The notes: generated by a model from the letters alone, not told the origin. Numbered from the stretch's first letter, positions 7,800-17,436 are shown. The stretch: 64,000 bases of DNA from an uncultured Prevotellaceae bacterium (GCA_905207705.1 CAJLMA010000001.1:62001-126000); one strand, 5' to 3'. Translations and numbers: made by a program.

Positions 7800-10700
7800 A
7801 TGAAAAAAAACATTCTTCTATCAGCGGCATTAATCGGAAGCTTATTTACAGCCAATGCCAATGAAGGGCGACTGCTCCGATTCCCTGCAACAAACGGGAA
7901 CGAAGTAGTCTTTTCTTTCGCCGGAGACCTATACAAGGCTCCATTAAATGGAGGAGAAGCCACGAGGCTGACTTCTCATGAAGGTTATGAAATGTTCGCC
8001 AAATTTTCTCCTGACGGGAAAAGCATCGCATTCACAGGCCAGTATGACGGAAGTACCGAAGTGTATATAATTTCTTCGGAAGGAGGCTCACCAAAAAGGC
8101 TTACATACTCAGCAACCAATAGCCGTGACAATCTTGCCGACCGCATGGGACCAAACAATGTTGTCATGACTTGGACTCCGGATGGTAAAAATATCGTATA
8201 CCGAAACCGAATCAGCGACGGATTCAGCGGCATATTAAAGACAATATCGATAGAAGGTGGAATGCCTGAACAAATTCCATTGCCTGAAGGAGGATTCTGC
8301 TGCTTCGCCCCCGATGGAAAGAAGATAGCGTACAATCGTGTATTCCGCGAATTCCGGACATGGAAATATTATAAAGGTGGCATGGCTGATGATATTTGGA
8401 TTTATGATCCTGAAAATAAAAAAATCGAGAATATCACCGATAATGTCGCTCAAGACATATTTCCAATGTGGATAGGAAATGAAATTTTCTTTGCAAGCGA
8501 CCGCGACAACCGCATGAACATATTTGTCTACAACACTAATACTAAAACGACCGAAAAAGTGACTAATTTTACCGACTACGATGTAAAATTCCCAAGCACT
8601 AATGGTAAAATTATAGTATTTGAAAACGGCGGATACATTTATAAGCTCGACCCTGCAACAAGAAAATACGAGAAAATAAATATAACACTAAATCCAGAAG
8701 GCAATTACGCCCGCCCCGAATTAAAGAAAACAAAGAAATATCTATCGGCAGTATCAATATCACCCGATGGCAATCGCATAGCAGCTTCTGCCAGAGGTGA
8801 GATATTCAATGTCCCGGCAAACGAAGGTGTTACATATAATATCACCCAATCCTCAGGAGCCAACGACCGAATGGGTGAATGGAGTCCTGACGGAAAAAAT
8901 ATTGCTTATATCTCAGATATAACAGGTGAAACAGAAATTTGGTTACAACCATTGGATAAAAACAATCCAATCCAATTAACCAAAGATAACGACACATACA
9001 TCCGGCGCTTGCTCTGGAGTCCAGATAGTAAAAAAATAATATACTCCGACCGTAAAAACAGGCTCGTACTTGTGGATGTCGCATCACAAAGCAAGCAAAC
9101 ATTGCTGCAAGATTCGATAGATGAATTTTATTCAATACAATTTTCACCCGACAGTCGTTGGATTACCTACACTCGTAGCGCGGAAAATCTAATGGAAGTC
9201 GCTTACATTTACAATCTCGAAACAGGGAAAGAATATGCCGTAAGCGAAAATTGGTATAACACCACTGTACCTGCATTTAGCGCCGATGGAAAATATTTGA
9301 TATACGCCGGAGCACGAGATTTCAACCCCATTTACAGCTCAATTGAATGGAATGCCGCTTATACTTCAATGGATGGCATATATATAGTAATGTTGTCAAA
9401 AGACACTCCGTCACCTTTGCTTCCTAAAGATGATTCTGTGACAATCGCCGAGCTATCCACAGAAAAGAAAGGGAAAGAAAAGAATAAAAAGGATGCAAGC
9501 GAAGAAAATAATATAATAAGAATCGACACTGACGGAATAATCCAACGCACCATAAAGTTACCTGTAGCAACAGGAAACTATGGCAATTTCTATTGTACCG
9601 ATGGTAAGTTATGGTACAACGACGGAGCCGACATTAAGGTATTTGATTTCAACTCTCAAAAAGAGGAAACAGTGATGGAGGGGGCTGGATTTGTCATATC
9701 CAATGATGGCAAAAAAGCATTGCTCATTAAAAACTCCTCTGTCAGCATTTGTGATTTCCCTTCCACCAATTTCGAAGCGGCAAAACCTGTAAACCTCGAC
9801 AACATGGAGGCTTATGTCGATTATAGTAAAGAATGGGCTCAAATATACGATGAGACATGGCGGGCATTCCGCGACGGATTCTACCTTGAAAACATGCATG
9901 GCATAGACTGGAAAGCAATGAAGGACAAATATGCAGCATTGTTGCCTTATGTCATGTGCCGTGAAGATCTGAGCTATGTCATAGGTGGCCTCATAGGAGA
10001 ATTGGCTGTAGGTCATGCTTATGTTGATCCGGGAGAAAGCTATCAATCAGGATATGTAAAAACCGGTCTGCTCGGCGCGGAATTAAGCAAAGATAAGAGT
10101 GGTTTCTTCAGAATCGACAAGATTCTCGAAGGTGCAACATACAGCAAGGAACTATTCTCACCTCTTACCGAACCGGGGCTTAACGTGAAGAAAGGCGATT
10201 ACATCGTAGCAGTAAACGGCATTCCGACAAACTCCACTCCAAACATATATACGCTGCTGGTGGGCAAAGCCGGAATCTTGACAGAACTGTCCATAAATTC
10301 TACTCCCGACCTCGAAGGGGCACATGACATAGTAATAAAACCGATAGAAAATGAATATCCGCTTTACCACTATGAATGGGTACAAAACAACATAAAAAAG
10401 GTTGAAGAAGCTACAAATGGACGTGTAGGATATATTTATATCCCCGACATGGGACCCGAGGGCCTTAATGAATTTTGCAGGTATTATTATCCTCAGCTCA
10501 CAAAAGAGGCTCTTATCATAGACGACCGTGCAAATGGTGGCGGAAATGTATCGCCTATGCTTATCGAACGCCTGTTGCGCACCCCGTATAGATTAACCAT
10601 GTACAGGGGTTCAAAAATAAACGGAACCATACCAGATGGTACTCACTATGGTCCTAAAGTATTGCTGATTAATAAATATTCGGCATCCGACGGTGATTTG

Positions 10701-11039
10701 TTTCCTTGGAGTTTCAAAGCAGTCGGCCTTGGCAAAGTCATAGGCACTCGCTCTTGGGGTGGCATAATAGGAATCACAAGCTCGCTGCCTTATATAGACG
10801 GTACCAACGTGAATGTGCCATTCTTTACTAATTATGATGCCAAAACAGGTAATTGGATTGTAGAAAACCACGGAGTAGATCCCGATATTTACATCGATAA
10901 TGATCCCCTCATGGAATATGACGGAATTGATCAACAGCTAAATAAAGCTATTGAAGTAGTTCTCGAAGAACTCAAGGACCGTAAGCCCCTTCCGTCAACT
11001 CCTGCTCCTCGAGTTCTTAAAGATCTTGGAGTAAAATAA
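7800..11039 (+). CDS. Tricorn-like S41 protease, secreted
   Basis: The 1079-residue protein begins with a signal peptide (MKKNILLSAALIGSLFTANA). Residues about 25-650 hold many WD/TolB-like blades with the repeated SPDGK / WSPDGKNI pattern, forming the two beta-propellers of tricorn proteases. A core domain, a PDZ domain (about 740-850) and the S41 catalytic domain follow; LIDDRANGGGN and the Ser of KYSASDGD (about residue 961) belong to the active site, and SWGGIIG follows. Tricorn enzymes cut peptides to short products; the exported Bacteroidota forms act in the periplasm. It is a single-gene unit with its own promoter and terminator. Confidence 0.93.
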   Translation: MKKNILLSAALIGSLFTANANEGRLLRFPATNGNEVVFSFAGDLYKAPLNGGEATRLTSHEGYEMFAKFSPDGKSIAFTGQYDGSTEVYIISSEGGSPKRLTYSATNSRDNLADRMGPNNVVMTWTPDGKNIVYRNRISDGFSGILKTISIEGGMPEQIPLPEGGFCCFAPDGKKIAYNRVFREFRTWKYYKGGMADDIWIYDPENKKIENITDNVAQDIFPMWIGNEIFFASDRDNRMNIFVYNTNTKTTEKVTNFTDYDVKFPSTNGKIIVFENGGYIYKLDPATRKYEKINITLNPEGNYARPELKKTKKYLSAVSISPDGNRIAASARGEIFNVPANEGVTYNITQSSGANDRMGEWSPDGKNIAYISDITGETEIWLQPLDKNNPIQLTKDNDTYIRRLLWSPDSKKIIYSDRKNRLVLVDVASQSKQTLLQDSIDEFYSIQFSPDSRWITYTRSAENLMEVAYIYNLETGKEYAVSENWYNTTVPAFSADGKYLIYAGARDFNPIYSSIEWNAAYTSMDGIYIVMLSKDTPSPLLPKDDSVTIAELSTEKKGKEKNKKDASEENNIIRIDTDGIIQRTIKLPVATGNYGNFYCTDGKLWYNDGADIKVFDFNSQKEETVMEGAGFVISNDGKKALLIKNSSVSICDFPSTNFEAAKPVNLDNMEAYVDYSKEWAQIYDETWRAFRDGFYLENMHGIDWKAMKDKYAALLPYVMCREDLSYVIGGLIGELAVGHAYVDPGESYQSGYVKTGLLGAELSKDKSGFFRIDKILEGATYSKELFSPLTEPGLNVKKGDYIVAVNGIPTNSTPNIYTLLVGKAGILTELSINSTPDLEGAHDIVIKPIENEYPLYHYEWVQNNIKKVEEATNGRVGYIYIPDMGPEGLNEFCRYYYPQLTKEALIIDDRANGGGNVSPMLIERLLRTPYRLTMYRGSKINGTIPDGTHYGPKVLLINKYSASDGDLFPWSFKAVGLGKVIGTRSWGGIIGITSSLPYIDGTNVNVPFFTNYDAKTGNWIVENHGVDPDIYIDNDPLMEYDGIDQQLNKAIEVVLEELKDRKPLPSTPAPRVLKDLGVK

Positions 11040-11057
11040 CAGAACAAAGCATATCCT

Positions 11058-11100
11058 AAAATAAACAATCCCAAGAGTTTTTCTTGGGATTGTTTATTTT
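11058..11100. terminator. Strong bidirectional terminator
   Basis: A near-perfect 19-base inverted repeat (AAAATAAACAATCCCAAGA and its complement) with a five-base loop lies between the convergent tricorn gene and the YcxB-like gene. A-run and T-run flanks allow termination from both sides. Confidence 0.9.
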
Positions 11101-11129
11101 CACAAAGACCGATTAAATAGGAACTAATA

Positions 11130-11621
11130 TCAATTTTGTAATCGATCCAATGCCAAATCCACAAATTCTTTGAAATCATCCAACTTGTAAAAAGAATCAT
11201 TTGGGATAACCAAGAACCTGAATTTACCTGACTTATAAAATATCAAGACAAAATCTCCCGAAATTTTTATTTTATCTATACTCTCCCAAGCGATTGCTAT
11301 ATCTCTACTGTTATTTTTTGCATATTCTTCTCTCACATGCAATTCAAATCCCTTCTCATCTATTATCGCATGTTTCTTTATTATTGAATATCTGTTCTCG
11401 GGCAACAACCCATATGACACATATACAAAATACAACGCCATGGGTATCAATAAGAACAATATCATCAATGCAACAAGAATAAACCTAAAATCAAAGAAAC
11501 CAGCAACAACACACGCGACCAATGGAATGCAATACAGCCACCAATTCACAATAAAATACTCTCGCATCAGCAAATAGCACCATTTGCCGCTACTTATGCC
11601 AAATTCCTTTAATTTGATCAT
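11130..11621 (-). CDS. YcxB-like small membrane protein
   Basis: The 163-residue protein has two adjacent hydrophobic segments (about residues 26-45 and 48-70), then a soluble domain with alternating strands (GFELHVREE, IAIAWESIDKIKISGDFVLIFYKSGKFRFLVIPNDSF). This order and the WESIDKI...FVLIFYKSG..FLVIP pattern fit the YcxB-like C-terminal domain. The function is unknown. It is the last gene of a tight minus-strand set (Ntn hydrolase, DUF486 protein, this gene) with gaps under 10 bases, so it is co-transcribed with them. Confidence 0.7.
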   Translation of the reverse strand: MIKLKEFGISSGKWCYLLMREYFIVNWWLYCIPLVACVVAGFFDFRFILVALMILFLLIPMALYFVYVSYGLLPENRYSIIKKHAIIDEKGFELHVREEYAKNNSRDIAIAWESIDKIKISGDFVLIFYKSGKFRFLVIPNDSFYKLDDFKEFVDLALDRLQN

Positions 11622-11630
11622 CTCTTGAAA

Positions 11631-12011
11631 TTACTTCATAAACACAAAATATACGGCAAGCACAAGGCATCCAAATGCTGCAGCATGATTCCAATGCAAT
11701 GGCTCTCCTTTAAAGAATACTACGGTAAATACTGTGAATACAAGCAAAGTTATGACTTCCTGCATCACTTTAAGCTGTACAAGGGAAAAAGGGCCACCAT
11801 TCCCGGTAAAACCAATCCTATTGGCCGGAACTTGAAAAGAATATTCAAACAACGCTATACCCCATGAGAATAAAATCACAGCATACAAAGGCCAATTAGA
11901 GCTTATTCCGGCACTTTGCAACTTTAAATGACCATACCATGCAAATGTCATAAATATATTAGACACAACCAACATGGCCACGGTCAACAAACCTGTTGTC
12001 CACATAAACAA
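11631..12011 (-). CDS. DMT-superfamily protein of the DUF486 family
   Basis: The 126-residue protein is almost entirely hydrophobic with four likely membrane helices, the size of the DUF486 branch of small drug/metabolite transporters. It has the typical NIFMTFAWYGHLK segment in helix 1 and the WGIALFEYSFQVPANRIG stretch after helix 2. The substrate is unknown. Its start is only three bases after the stop of the secreted Ntn hydrolase and its stop is nine bases before the YcxB-like gene, so the three form one operon. Confidence 0.88.
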   Translation of the reverse strand: MFMWTTGLLTVAMLVVSNIFMTFAWYGHLKLQSAGISSNWPLYAVILFSWGIALFEYSFQVPANRIGFTGNGGPFSLVQLKVMQEVITLLVFTVFTVVFFKGEPLHWNHAAAFGCLVLAVYFVFMK

Positions 12012-12014
12012 TTA

Positions 12015-13130
12015 TTATTTTAATAAATCCTTACGTTTCCCTTCTAATATTTCATATCCGCGTTTATAGGCTTCACGATTTTTCTTCAACAATACTTGAC
12101 AATAACCTGAGTCTTCTGCATTATATAACTTGTTCAAATCCAAATAATGACTTCCACTGCCACGTCTAATTGAGAAAACTTCGTTTTTCCGCATCAAAGC
12201 CGAATCGCACAATGGCGCATGACCATCATATGAGTTTCCTTTAAGTCCATCAGGTATCCCGTTATTGTCAAGCCACACTGCATTTATCTCGGAGCATGGA
12301 GGATAACCAAGACCAACCCACATTGTCGTCAACAAAGGATTTTCACCGGGCAAGACTCCTTCAATGACAATTGTCGCAGTAGATGAATACCGAGGTATGA
12401 AGTCTTGATCTACCAACCACTTTTCCCCACTATGAGTAAAATCTTTATTAATAAGGCTGTGATAAAAACTTCTTGACAACGTTTCGGTAAACAATTCCGG
12501 AGTTACGTCACATGCATCAACATGAGACTCCAACAAAGCCAATTCATTTTGTTCTCTTATATATCCTTTCCCTTCATCTATTCTTCCACTATACGCATAA
12601 TTTGTTCGTGTAAGCACTCCGGTAGCCGAATCTTTCAAATCAAATTTTACATACTCATAATTACTTGTTTCAAAATATGCACCATTGCCAAATGCATCTA
12701 TTACTCCAAAATTAGCCTCTACACCCAAAGGCTTCGGCATCGACTTCAGCATATTCTCAAAATCATCCACCGTCACGCAATATTTCAAAGCTTCGGTCAT
12801 AACTAGTCCCTCCTTATCCATCTCGGTTACAGTGTCATTTTTCAAATTGTACACTGCCGTATTCATTATGGCAAATCCTTTTGAATTAAAACCCATCCAG
12901 GCCTCTCGCCGCATGGAATCGCTTGCATTATACAATGCAACATATTCAAAAGTGTGAGAAGTGGCCGCAATCCTGTCTATCACATTGTTTTCCTCATCGG
13001 TATCACGATGTTTCCATAGCAAAGGACGCCCATTCTTAGTCTTTTCTCCCGATACTATTGCCGATGTACATGAATATATGTCGACATTATAGAATAAACA
13101 TGCGGCAATTATTAATAGTATGAGTCTCAT
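12015..13130 (-). CDS. Secreted Ntn hydrolase, C45/choloylglycine-hydrolase-like
   Basis: With the start at the Met (13130) downstream of the promoter, the protein is 371 residues. A signal peptide (MRLILLIIAACLFYNVDIYS) is directly followed by CTSAIVSG, so signal cleavage would expose Cys21 as the N-terminal nucleophile. GRPLLWKHRDTD and AWMGFNSKGFAIMNT match the penicillin-acylase-like/C45 fold, whose members cut amide bonds in bile salts, N-acyl amino acids or penicillins. The substrate cannot be named. The upstream frame extension overlaps the leader and is not needed. It is the first gene of the operon with the DUF486 and YcxB-like genes. Confidence 0.85.
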   Translation of the reverse strand: MRLILLIIAACLFYNVDIYSCTSAIVSGEKTKNGRPLLWKHRDTDEENNVIDRIAATSHTFEYVALYNASDSMRREAWMGFNSKGFAIMNTAVYNLKNDTVTEMDKEGLVMTEALKYCVTVDDFENMLKSMPKPLGVEANFGVIDAFGNGAYFETSNYEYVKFDLKDSATGVLTRTNYAYSGRIDEGKGYIREQNELALLESHVDACDVTPELFTETLSRSFYHSLINKDFTHSGEKWLVDQDFIPRYSSTATIVIEGVLPGENPLLTTMWVGLGYPPCSEINAVWLDNNGIPDGLKGNSYDGHAPLCDSALMRKNEVFSIRRGSGSHYLDLNKLYNAEDSGYCQVLLKKNREAYKRGYEILEGKRKDLLK

Positions 13131-13156
13131 TGCTTTGATATATACAATTTCCATGT

Positions 13157-13187
13157 CAAAGGTAGCAACGAATCCGCAATTAGCAAA
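13157..13187 (-). promoter_or_regulatory. Promoter of the Ntn hydrolase operon
   Basis: On the minus strand TTTG (13184-13187), 19 bases, TACCTTTG (13157-13164). Transcription would begin near 13150, which excludes the upstream in-frame Met at 13154 and supports the start at 13130. Confidence 0.75.
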
Positions 13188-13194
13188 ATTTTGC

Positions 13195-13202
13195 TAAATT
13201 TG
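13195..13202 (+). promoter_or_regulatory. -7 box of the thioesterase-dprA promoter
   Basis: TAAATTTG matches TAnnTTTG and lies 26 bases before the thioesterase start. It is back to back with the divergent promoter at 13157-13187; no clear -33 box is seen. Confidence 0.45.
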
Positions 13203-13228
13203 TACCAATTAAAAACAATAAAAATAGA

Positions 13229-13639
13229 ATGGACAACAAAGACTATATATTCTCATTGGAATTACAAGTAAGGGATTATGAAATAGATAGCGAAGGCATT
13301 GTGAACAACGCCAATTATCTGCACTATTTGGAACATACACGCCATGAATTTTGCCGTCATGCAGGATTTTCATTTGAAGAAATGAAAAAACGCGATATCA
13401 TTCCGGTACTTAACAGAGTGGAAATTGATTATAAGATCCCATTAAGAAGTGGTGACACCATGATAAGCAGCCTATGGATAGAAATGAAAGGTGTAAGGTT
13501 CATATTCCACCAAGATATTTATAACAAAGCTACAGGCAAGCAAGCAGTGCAAGCCATAGTAAGTTGTGTTTGCATAGAAAATGGCAAGCTGTCAAGAGGT
13601 GAAGCTATTGCCACGGCATTCAAAAATTACTTTAAATGA
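13229..13639 (+). CDS. Acyl-CoA thioesterase, 4HBT/YbgC hot-dog family
   Basis: The 136-residue protein is a single hot-dog domain. The N-terminal motif YEIDSEGIVNNANYLHYLEHTRHEF carries the catalytic acidic residue and the helix typical of 4-hydroxybenzoyl-CoA thioesterase/YbgC proteins. Such enzymes release free acids from acyl-CoA or acyl-ACP in the cytoplasm; the chain preference cannot be read. dprA starts six bases after its stop, so they are co-transcribed. Confidence 0.9.
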   Translation: MDNKDYIFSLELQVRDYEIDSEGIVNNANYLHYLEHTRHEFCRHAGFSFEEMKKRDIIPVLNRVEIDYKIPLRSGDTMISSLWIEMKGVRFIFHQDIYNKATGKQAVQAIVSCVCIENGKLSRGEAIATAFKNYFK

Positions 13640-13645
13640 ATTGGA

Positions 13646-14752
13646 ATGAGCGACTCCACTCTAAAATATAAAATCGCCTTTGCTTCAATTCGTGGGATGA
13701 GTGTGGAACTGGCTCAAAAGATGCTTGATGTGATTCCTGATGAAGAATATTTCTTTAAAGTCTCACAACAAGAACTTTCAACCAAACTACAAACAAAAAA
13801 TAAAATCATAGATAGCAATTACAGAAAGAAGTTGATGCAAGCTGCCGAAGAAGAATTGAAATTCATAGGCGACCACGGCATTTCTTTATTATATTTCACA
13901 GATACCAATTTCCCTGTAAGACTTTTGAATGCACCAGATGCCCCTATCCTGCTTTATTCAAAAGGAACCTGTAACCTTAATGATACAAAGACTATAAGCA
14001 TAGTAGGCACACGAAATGCCACTTCCTACGGCACAAAGTTTTGCGAAACCTTGATAGGCGAAATGGCCGAGCGTCTTGAAAACGTCGTTATAATAAGTGG
14101 CTTGGCTTATGGCATAGACATCGTGGCACACAGAGCGGCTCTCGCCAATAATATTCCTACGATTGCTGTTCTTGCTCATGGATTGAATACCATCTATCCT
14201 GCCATCCACAGAGGGAGCGCGATAGAAATAATAAAACATGGAGGCATGCTCGTCACCGACTATTCAACTCAAGATGTGGTTTGCAGAGCCAACTTTCTTG
14301 CCCGCAATAGAATAGTTGCAGGACTTTCAGACTGTACGATTGTCATTGAATCGGCCGAGAAAGGTGGAGCAATGGCAACTGCCAATATTGCAGCAAGCTA
14401 CAATCGTGACGTTTTTGCTTTACCGGGAAGAATCAATGACCAATTCTCATCGGGATGCAACAAATTGATTAGGAATAATATAGCATCATTGATAACTTGC
14501 TTGGACGACCTTGTAAAAGCTATGGGTTGGAAATATCTCCCCGCATCTCCAAGGCAGAAGGAATTATTTCCAGAATTAAATGATGATGAGACGCGAATCT
14601 ATAATTTCATCAAAGAAAAGAATGAAATACATATAAATTTAATATATATGGCATTAAAAATACCAATGCCACAATTATTAAGTTTACTTGTGGATCTCGA
14701 ATTTAAAGGTGTAATAGCTTCTCACCCAGGCAATAAATATTCAATCACATAA
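13646..14752 (+). CDS. dprA: DNA-processing protein DprA
   Basis: The 368-residue protein has the DprA/Smf order: an N-terminal helical domain, a Rossmann-like core with ISIVGTRNATSYGTKFCETL (about residues 116-135), VIISGLAYGIDIVAHRAAL and NRIVAGLSDCTIVIES...GGAMATANIA, and a C-terminal winged-helix segment from about residue 305. DprA binds incoming single-stranded DNA and loads RecA during natural transformation. It is widespread, so competence cannot be concluded. It is translated right after the thioesterase gene. Confidence 0.95.
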   Translation: MSDSTLKYKIAFASIRGMSVELAQKMLDVIPDEEYFFKVSQQELSTKLQTKNKIIDSNYRKKLMQAAEEELKFIGDHGISLLYFTDTNFPVRLLNAPDAPILLYSKGTCNLNDTKTISIVGTRNATSYGTKFCETLIGEMAERLENVVIISGLAYGIDIVAHRAALANNIPTIAVLAHGLNTIYPAIHRGSAIEIIKHGGMLVTDYSTQDVVCRANFLARNRIVAGLSDCTIVIESAEKGGAMATANIAASYNRDVFALPGRINDQFSSGCNKLIRNNIASLITCLDDLVKAMGWKYLPASPRQKELFPELNDDETRIYNFIKEKNEIHINLIYMALKIPMPQLLSLLVDLEFKGVIASHPGNKYSIT

Positions 14753-15088
14753 ATCTACGCTCGCCACTCATTTCTTCCAATCTCATGATTTGGCATTAAA
14801 ACAATAAAAAAATACACTCTAAAATCATAATAACCGTACTATATACATTGCTCTGCGCATGGAACTGCCATATTCTAAGTCCTTTTTACAACGGATTGCG
14901 CAACGATGATAACCCAAAACATTGCATCGAATAGCTTTTATCAACCGTTAGACAGACAAATAAAAAGCAATTGGAATCGATTGCCCCTATTCAACATGGT
15001 AAAAACCAGCGTTGCCAATGTGACAAATAAAGAGTGCCCTTAATCAGACGGCTTAACTCTTTGACCTTGAATCACAAATAATGCGGAT
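14753..15088. other. Intergenic stretch with inverted repeats and a possible decayed frame
   Basis: No complete gene is seen between dprA and the dnaK terminator. A short inverted repeat AAAGAGT/ACTCTTT (15028-15061) with an inner GCC/GGC could form a hairpin. Near 14806-14930 an open frame of about 40 codons with a hydrophobic stretch (IIITVLYTLLCAW) lacks any start codon and could be a remnant or chance. Confidence 0.4.
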
Positions 15089-15137
15089 AAAATAACAAAA
15101 GCGCACAACTCAATGAGTCATGCGCCTTTGTTATTTT
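15089..15137. terminator. Bidirectional terminator between dprA and dnaK
   Basis: The stem AAAATAACAAA/TTTGTTATTTT plus GCGCA/TGCGC around a 15-base loop lies 25 bases past the dnaK stop and suits both strands. Confidence 0.85.
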
Positions 15138-15161
15138 AACTATTACTTATCGTAGTGTTTA

Positions 15162-17075
15162 TTACTTCACTTCCTCAAATGGGACATCGGTAACATTGTC
15201 ACCACCGTTGTTGCCATTTTGGGTAGAGCCTTGGTTAGTAGAACCTTGAGCTTGCGCTCCTGCTTGAGAAGATGCTTGTGCGTTGTACATGTCTTGCGAA
15301 GCAGCATGGAATACAGTTTCAAGCTCTTTCATTGCAACATCAATAGCATCGACATCCTTGCGAGAGTGAGCATCTTTCAACTTGCCAAGAGCGGCTTCAA
15401 TCTGCGACTTCTTGTCGGCCGGCAATTTATCACCAAGATCCTTCAAGCTTTTTTCGGTTTGGAAAATCATTGAATCGGCTTGGTTTATCTTATCGATTCT
15501 TTCTTTTTCGCGAGCATCGGCTGCAGCATTAGCAGCGGCTTCATCCTTCATGCGCTTGATTTCTTCCTCACTCAATCCGCTTGAAGCTTCAATACGAATG
15601 CTCTGTTCCTTACCTGTTGCCTTATCCTTGGCCGACACATTCAAAATACCATTGGCATCGATTTCAAATGTAACTTCGATTTGAGGTATTCCGCGCGGAG
15701 CAGGAGCAATGCCGTCAAGGTGGAACTTACCGAGTGTCTTATCATCTTTTGCCATTGGACGTTCGCCCTGCAATACATGGATTTCAACAGAAGGCTGGTT
15801 GTCGACGGCAGTTGAGAATACTTCACTTTTGCGAGTAGGTATAGTAGTGTTGGCTTCAATCAATTTGGTCATTACGCCACCCAAAGTCTCAATACCTACC
15901 GACAATGGAACAACATCAAGAAGAAGCACATCCTTTACATCTCCGCTCAATACACCACCTTGAATTGCAGCACCGACGGCAACTACTTCATCAGGATTAA
16001 CACCTTTCGAAGGAACCTTACCAAAGAATTTCTCTACAATTTGCTGAACAGCAGGTATACGAGTAGAACCACCAACGAGGATTACTTCGTCAATTTGAGA
16101 AGCAGTCAATCCGGCATCTTTCAATGCTTGTTCACATGGGCGAATAGTAGCTTGTATCAAGCTGTCGCACAATTGCTCGAACTTAGCCCTTGTCAATGTC
16201 TTTACCAAGTGCTTTGGAATTCCATTAACCGGCATTATGTAAGGCAAGTTGATTTCGGTAGTAGTTGAACTTGACAATTCAATTTTAGCCTTCTCGGCAG
16301 CCTCTTTAAGACGTTGCAATGCCATTGCATCCTTACGCAAGTCTACTCCTTCTTCCCTTTGGAATTCATCAGCCAACCAGTCGATAATCTTGTGGTCGAA
16401 ATCATCACCACCAAGGTGAGTATCACCATTAGTAGACTTAACCTCAAACACGCCGTCACCAAGTTCCAATATTGATATATCAAACGTACCACCACCAAGG
16501 TCAAATACGGCAATACGCTTGTCACTCTTTGACTTGTCAAGGCCATAAGCCAAGGCAGCAGCAGTAGGTTCATTTACGATACGCATAACCTTCAAGCCGG
16601 CAATCTCACCTGCTTCCTTAGTAGCTTGACGTTGCGAATCATTGAAGTAAGCCGGCACAGTGATAACAGCTTCTGTAACTTGTTGTCCAAGATAATCTTC
16701 GGCAGTCTTCTTCATCTTTTGAAGAATCATTGCAGAAATTTCTTGTGGAGTATAATCACGACCGTCAATTCTTACTCGAGGCAAATTGTTGTCGGAACGA
16801 ACGACTTGATAAGGCACACGAGAAATTTCGCTTTGTACGTTATCATAAGTCTCACCCATGAACCTCTTTATGGAGAAAACAGTTCTTGTCGGGTTTGTGA
16901 TAGCCTGACGTTTTGCCGGCTCTCCCACTTTTCGTTCTCCCCCATCGACAAATGCTACAATTGACGGAGTTGTGTTACGACCTTCGCTATTAGGTATAAC
17001 AACCGGGTCGTTACCTTCCAGTACTGCAACACATGAGTTGGTAGTACCTAAATCTATTCCAATAATCTTTCCCAT
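15162..17075 (-). CDS. dnaK: Molecular chaperone DnaK (Hsp70)
   Basis: This 637-residue protein is full length. The nucleotide-binding domain (1-380) has IIGIDLGTTNSCVAVLEG, the IAVFDLGGGTFDISILE phosphate motif and VILVGGSTRIPAVQ. The substrate-binding domain follows, with VLLLDVVPLSVGIETLGG as the linker. The helical lid ends in a Gln/Gly/Asn/Ser-rich tail and the acidic motif TDVPFEEVK. It folds new and damaged proteins with DnaJ and GrpE, neither of which is next to it. The upstream 360 bases contain no recognisable housekeeping promoter on this strand, so stress control by another signal is possible. Confidence 0.98.
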   Translation of the reverse strand: MGKIIGIDLGTTNSCVAVLEGNDPVVIPNSEGRNTTPSIVAFVDGGERKVGEPAKRQAITNPTRTVFSIKRFMGETYDNVQSEISRVPYQVVRSDNNLPRVRIDGRDYTPQEISAMILQKMKKTAEDYLGQQVTEAVITVPAYFNDSQRQATKEAGEIAGLKVMRIVNEPTAAALAYGLDKSKSDKRIAVFDLGGGTFDISILELGDGVFEVKSTNGDTHLGGDDFDHKIIDWLADEFQREEGVDLRKDAMALQRLKEAAEKAKIELSSSTTTEINLPYIMPVNGIPKHLVKTLTRAKFEQLCDSLIQATIRPCEQALKDAGLTASQIDEVILVGGSTRIPAVQQIVEKFFGKVPSKGVNPDEVVAVGAAIQGGVLSGDVKDVLLLDVVPLSVGIETLGGVMTKLIEANTTIPTRKSEVFSTAVDNQPSVEIHVLQGERPMAKDDKTLGKFHLDGIAPAPRGIPQIEVTFEIDANGILNVSAKDKATGKEQSIRIEASSGLSEEEIKRMKDEAAANAAADAREKERIDKINQADSMIFQTEKSLKDLGDKLPADKKSQIEAALGKLKDAHSRKDVDAIDVAMKELETVFHAASQDMYNAQASSQAGAQAQGSTNQGSTQNGNNGGDNVTDVPFEEVK

Positions 17076-17360
17076 AATTATTCTTATTTTTAATAAATTT
17101 CAAAATTCATTATCGTCACGCTCCAAAAAGCGCAACCGTATATAGCATACACAAATGTTATGCCAAACCATAAAATCGCATGTCAGACATATTTTTCCAC
17201 ATACATTATTAAATAAGAAATCTGCCTAAAACATGACATAAAGGCAGTATTTCCATCATTGGACACCTTATCATGCCGTTCCATTTAGCATTTGAAACAA
17301 AAGCCAAGATCACCAAATTTCCTATTTTATTGGTTAAAAATATTTATTCTACATTAATTT
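17076..17360. other. Intergenic region between divergent dnaK and the Crp/Fnr gene
   Basis: It must hold the dnaK promoter, but no TTTG/TAnnTTTG pair is found on the minus strand. No ORF, repeat or CIRCE-type inverted repeat was recognised. Confidence 0.5.
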
Positions 17361-17392
17361 TTTGTATAAAACATATCTTATTAGTATTTTTG
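17361..17392 (+). promoter_or_regulatory. Promoter of the Crp/Fnr regulator
   Basis: TTTG (17361-17364), 20 bases, TATTTTTG (17385-17392). The start codon is about 45 bases downstream. Confidence 0.65.
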
Positions 17393-17436
17393 TGTGTTGA
17401 ATAGCATTGTTTTAAAGCATATCTCAATTCCCCGTT

